The notes under the pieces are model-generated. The model worked only from the letters and a program-made list of their open reading frames with translations. It had not been told where the DNA came from and made no database searches. Shown here piece after piece: positions 60,892 to 64,000 of a stretch of DNA of 64,000 nt. Each line of letters opens with the position of its first letter. The stretch's first letter is position 1. The translations under genes were made by a program, and so were the position numbers. This DNA comes from Gammaproteobacteria bacterium (GTDB taxonomy: Bacteria; Pseudomonadota; Gammaproteobacteria; DSM-19610): positions 21,009-85,008 of the forward strand of contig DRNU01000071.1 in the NCBI GenBank assembly GCA_011374975.1, in the 5' to 3' direction.

Positions 60892-61350
60892 ATGAAATTA
60901 TCAACGAAAGGTCGTCACGCCATCACTGCCATGATGGAGCTGGCGTTACGCCATAGTAAAGGCCCGGTTACCCTTGCGGATATATCGGTGGAGCAGTCGA
61001 TCTCTGTATCCTACCTGGAACAGTTGTTTGCCCGATTGCGCAACCACGGTCTGGTGACCGGCATGCGTGGACCCGGTGGAGGCTATTGCCTGCGTCGTCC
61101 GGCAACCGAAATCACCATTGCTGAAATCCTGAGCGCCGTCGACGATGCCATGCCGGCACGCCGGGAACGCATTCCGGGTGAAGAATGGCCGCAAAGTGTC
61201 ATCATGTGGAATCAGCTCAGCTCCCGCATCTATGACTACCTGAATGGTCTGACACTGGCGGAAGCCGTCAACCAGAATAGCGGGCTCAAGGACAACGAAA
61301 GTGACGAAACGCCTTTTGTTTCCGGGTTCCGGCAGTCGTCAGCAGCCTGA
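60892..61350 (+). CDS. iscR: Rrf2-family regulator, IscR-like, lacking the Fe-S cysteines
   Basis: MKLSTKGRHAITAMMELAL...MRGPGGGYCLRRPATEITIAEILSAVDDAMPARRERIPGEEWPQSVIMW. Confidence 0.85.
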   Translation: MKLSTKGRHAITAMMELALRHSKGPVTLADISVEQSISVSYLEQLFARLRNHGLVTGMRGPGGGYCLRRPATEITIAEILSAVDDAMPARRERIPGEEWPQSVIMWNQLSSRIYDYLNGLTLAEAVNQNSGLKDNESDETPFVSGFRQSSAA

Positions 61351-61393
61351 CCGGTTTCAGCTGCAATCATTTCGAGTATTTGGAGAGTAGGTC

Positions 61394-61789
61394 ATGTCAT
61401 ATAGCGACAAGGTTCTGGATCACTACGAAAACCCGCGCAACGTTGGCTCCTTTGAAAAAGGCGACACCAGTGTAGGCACCGGGATGGTCGGCGCACCGGC
61501 CTGTGGCGACGTTATGAAACTGCAGATCAAGGTCAATGCCAGCGGCGTCATTGAAGACGCACGCTTTAAAACCTACGGCTGCGGGTCGGCAATTGCATCA
61601 AGCTCCCTGCTGACGGAATGGGTCAAGGGCAAGACGCTGGAACAGGCCAGTGAAATCAAAAACAGCCAGATCGCCGAAGAACTGGCCCTGCCGCCGGTCA
61701 AGGTGCATTGCTCGGTGCTAGCGGAAGATGCCATCAAGGCCGCGATTTCCGATTTCAAGCAAAAGAACGCACAGGATGAAGTCGCCTGA
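61394..61789 (+). CDS. iscU: Fe-S scaffold protein IscU
   Basis: MSYSDKVLDHYENPRNVGSFEKG...GAPACGDVMKLQI; YGCGSAIASSS; KVHCSVLAEDAI. Confidence 0.96.
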   Translation: MSYSDKVLDHYENPRNVGSFEKGDTSVGTGMVGAPACGDVMKLQIKVNASGVIEDARFKTYGCGSAIASSSLLTEWVKGKTLEQASEIKNSQIAEELALPPVKVHCSVLAEDAIKAAISDFKQKNAQDEVA

Positions 61790-61869
61790 GTCCGGCGACC
61801 ATTCCCAACCAGGGCTGCCCGCAACGGCGGCCCTTTTTTATTTCTACTGGAACAGGTTAGGATCACTTC

Positions 61870-62700
61870 ATGGCTGAAGACATCCTTGAACTGTATCCCG
61901 ACAGCGGGCGCAGGCACGCCCTGCACGGCCTGTACCTGGAACAGAGCCTCGCGCACGCAGACGACGCCGGTCGACCTTTTATATACAGCAATTTCATCGC
62001 CAGCCTGGACGGCCGCATCGCCCTGCCGGGCGCCAACCGTGACACTCACCAGGTACCGCCGGCTATTGCCAACGCACGCGACTGGCGCCTGTTCCAGGAA
62101 CTCGCCGCCCAGGCCGACCTGCTGATCACCAGCGCACGTTATTTCCGCCAGGCCGCCAGCCAGGAAGCACAGGCGGAACTCCCGCTGGGTTCGTCACCCG
62201 AGTTTGCCGACCTGCGCGACTGGCGGGTCGCCCGGGACCTGTCTCCGCAACCCGATATCGCCATTTTCAGCGCCAGCCTGGACATCCCGCAAAGCGCGCT
62301 CGATTATTACCGGGAGCGGAAACTTTTCCTGGTCACCGGCGCTGCGGCCGACCCCGCAAAACTGGCACAACTCACTGCCGACTCCGACCTCAAGGTCATC
62401 ACCTGCGGCCCACAGGCAGCGGTCGACGCCACACACCTGCGTGAACAACTCGCCGGGCTGGGTTACCGGCGCATCTATGCCATCGCCGGCCCCTCGGTAT
62501 TGCATACGCTGGCAGCCGGCGGTGCACTGGACCGCCTCTACCACACCACCGCGCATTGCCTGCTGGGCGGCACCGAATTCGACACCTTTATCTGGGGCAA
62601 TGAATTGCAACCTGCCGTCAACCTGCCATTACAGGCCATGTATCTCGACCCCCTGGCGCCGGACGGTGCGGGCCAGACCCTCGCGATTTACGGCAGCTGA
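61870..62700 (+). CDS. RibD C-terminal-like pyrimidine reductase family protein
   Basis: RPFIYSNFIASLDGRIALPG...GLGYRRIYAIAGPSVLHTLAAGGALDRLYHTTAHCLLGG. Confidence 0.85.
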   Translation: MAEDILELYPDSGRRHALHGLYLEQSLAHADDAGRPFIYSNFIASLDGRIALPGANRDTHQVPPAIANARDWRLFQELAAQADLLITSARYFRQAASQEAQAELPLGSSPEFADLRDWRVARDLSPQPDIAIFSASLDIPQSALDYYRERKLFLVTGAAADPAKLAQLTADSDLKVITCGPQAAVDATHLREQLAGLGYRRIYAIAGPSVLHTLAAGGALDRLYHTTAHCLLGGTEFDTFIWGNELQPAVNLPLQAMYLDPLAPDGAGQTLAIYGS

Positions 62701-62705
62701 CCGCG

Positions 62706-63230
62706 ATGGATGCCAGAAAACCGGTCTACCAGGGCGATGTTGTCGATCTCGGCATTGAAACCGTCACCCTGCCCAACAACCGCACCATGCAACTGGAAGT
62801 GGTGCGGCACCCGGGTGGCGCGGCCGTGGTGGCATTGAATGACAACGGCCAGGTATGCCTGCTGCGCCAGTACCGGCACGCGGCCGGCGGCTGGTTGTGG
62901 GAGTTGCCCGCCGGCAAGATCGACCAGCCCGAAACACCACAACACACCGCGCGGCGCGAACTCCGGGAAGAAGCCGGTGTGGAAGCCACTGACTGGCTGT
63001 CGCTGGGCAGTTTTTTCAGTACCCCCGGGTTCTGCGACGAGCGTATCCATCTTTATCAGGCCCGCAACCTGACCCATACCGCAACCGAACACCACCCGCA
63101 CGAAGTCATCGAGATCCACTGGATCGATTACCGGCAGGCGCTCGAATGGATCGCGAAGGGTGATATCGTGGACGGCAAAACCCTGCTGGGCCTGTTGCTC
63201 GCCCGGCCCAACCTGGACGACGGATCATAA
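62706..63230 (+). CDS. NUDIX hydrolase, ADP-ribose pyrophosphatase-like
   Basis: LPAGKIDQPETPQHTARRELREEAGVEA Nudix box. Confidence 0.9.
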   Translation: MDARKPVYQGDVVDLGIETVTLPNNRTMQLEVVRHPGGAAVVALNDNGQVCLLRQYRHAAGGWLWELPAGKIDQPETPQHTARRELREEAGVEATDWLSLGSFFSTPGFCDERIHLYQARNLTHTATEHHPHEVIEIHWIDYRQALEWIAKGDIVDGKTLLGLLLARPNLDDGS

Positions 63231-63235
63231 ACAAC

Positions 63236-63778
63236 ATGAAATTCTGCAGCACCTGCGGTGCCGGCGTAACACTGCGCATCCCGGACGGCGACAACCGCGA
63301 ACGCTATATCTGCGACGACTGCCAGACCATTCACTACCAGAACCCCAACATCGTGGCCGGCTGTATCGCGGAATGGGAAGGCCGCATCCTGCTCTGCAAG
63401 CGCGCCATCGAACCGCGCTACGGACTCTGGACCCTGCCCGCCGGGTTTATGGAAAACGGTGAAACCACCGAACAGGCGGCATTGCGCGAAACGCTGGAAG
63501 AGGCGGGCGCGCAAGTGGAGATAGCCGGGCTGTTCGGCATATTCAGCATTCCGCATATAAGCCAGGTTTATCTGCTTTATCGCGGTGAATTATGCAACGG
63601 GGCCTACGAACCGGGCCCGGAAAGTCTGGAGTGCCGGTTGTTCGAGGAACACGAAGTACCCTGGGAAAAACTCGCCTTCCCGGTCATGCACGAAGTCCTG
63701 CAACGCTATTACAAGGTCAGGGCGCAGGGCTTTCCATTGCAACACGGGGCGATTTTCAAACACCCGGCCCGCCGCTGA
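63236..63778 (+). CDS. NUDIX hydrolase with N-terminal zinc ribbon
   Basis: MKFCSTCGAGV...YICDDCQTIHYQNP; GFMENGETTEQAALRETLEEAGAQ. Confidence 0.92.
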   Translation: MKFCSTCGAGVTLRIPDGDNRERYICDDCQTIHYQNPNIVAGCIAEWEGRILLCKRAIEPRYGLWTLPAGFMENGETTEQAALRETLEEAGAQVEIAGLFGIFSIPHISQVYLLYRGELCNGAYEPGPESLECRLFEEHEVPWEKLAFPVMHEVLQRYYKVRAQGFPLQHGAIFKHPARR

Positions 63779-63802
63779 CAGGCCGGGCCCCGCGAAGCCC
63801 GC

Positions 63803-64000
63803 TCAGGCGACAGCGCGTGGCACAGCCGGAGCCGGGCCCGGCGTGACTTCAGCGCCATTAAACAACAGGCCGCGCAGCATGTCCCGCTGTTCGCTGGAAA
63901 TGGCATTGAACACCAGACCAACGCCACGACTGCCGTGGTGCACAACCGCCACCGACAGGTACATGGCAGGCTGCCCGCTCTCACCCGGCAGCTCGACCTC
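63803..64000 (-). CDS. PilZ-like domain protein (C-terminal part, runs off window)
   Basis: Minus-strand EVELPGESGQPAMYLSVAVVHHGSRGVGLVFNAISSEQRDMLRGLLFNGAEVTP. Confidence 0.55.
   Translation of the reverse strand, partial: EVELPGESGQPAMYLSVAVVHHGSRGVGLVFNAISSEQRDMLRGLLFNGAEVTPGPAPAVPRAVA

Overview
Gammaproteobacterial chromosome window. Housekeeping backbone: phoB (partial), egtC/egtB, alanine/Na+ symporter, nadC, SBP56-like protein, SulP transporter, DEAD-box helicase, pit/DUF47, fur-like, thiO, minor pilins, ispH, lspA, ileS, ribF, murJ, rpsT, proB, obgE, rpmA/rplU, ispB, B12 uptake genes, amtB, mazG, rsd-like, iscR/iscU, NUDIX genes. It is interrupted by a ~16 kb integrated element (about 5802-21939). 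The element lies in the 3' end of the Na+/alanine symporter gene. The displaced original C-terminus (NEYFSRPFSNDNSKVKS*) is still readable at 21929-21982, where its TGA overlaps the ATG of the downstream FKBP gene. The element's left end supplies a recoded replacement tail (NEYFSKPFK*). It carries a tyrosine integrase, an AlpA-like HTH protein, a primase/helicase next to an iteron/inverted-repeat block that looks like an origin, a probable P27-like small terminase, a possible prohead-protease-like protein in an operon of unknown small genes, a ParA ATPase, and two integron gene cassettes with matching attC sites but no integron integrase. This set suggests a phage-satellite-like island with integron cargo. 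Other observations: a CsrA paralogue with an internal insertion, an IscR lacking the Fe-S cysteines with no iscS beside it, a 70-codon ORF with one in-frame TAA, and a MITE-like repeat beside tRNA-Thr. All family calls come from reading the sequence; no database search was run.
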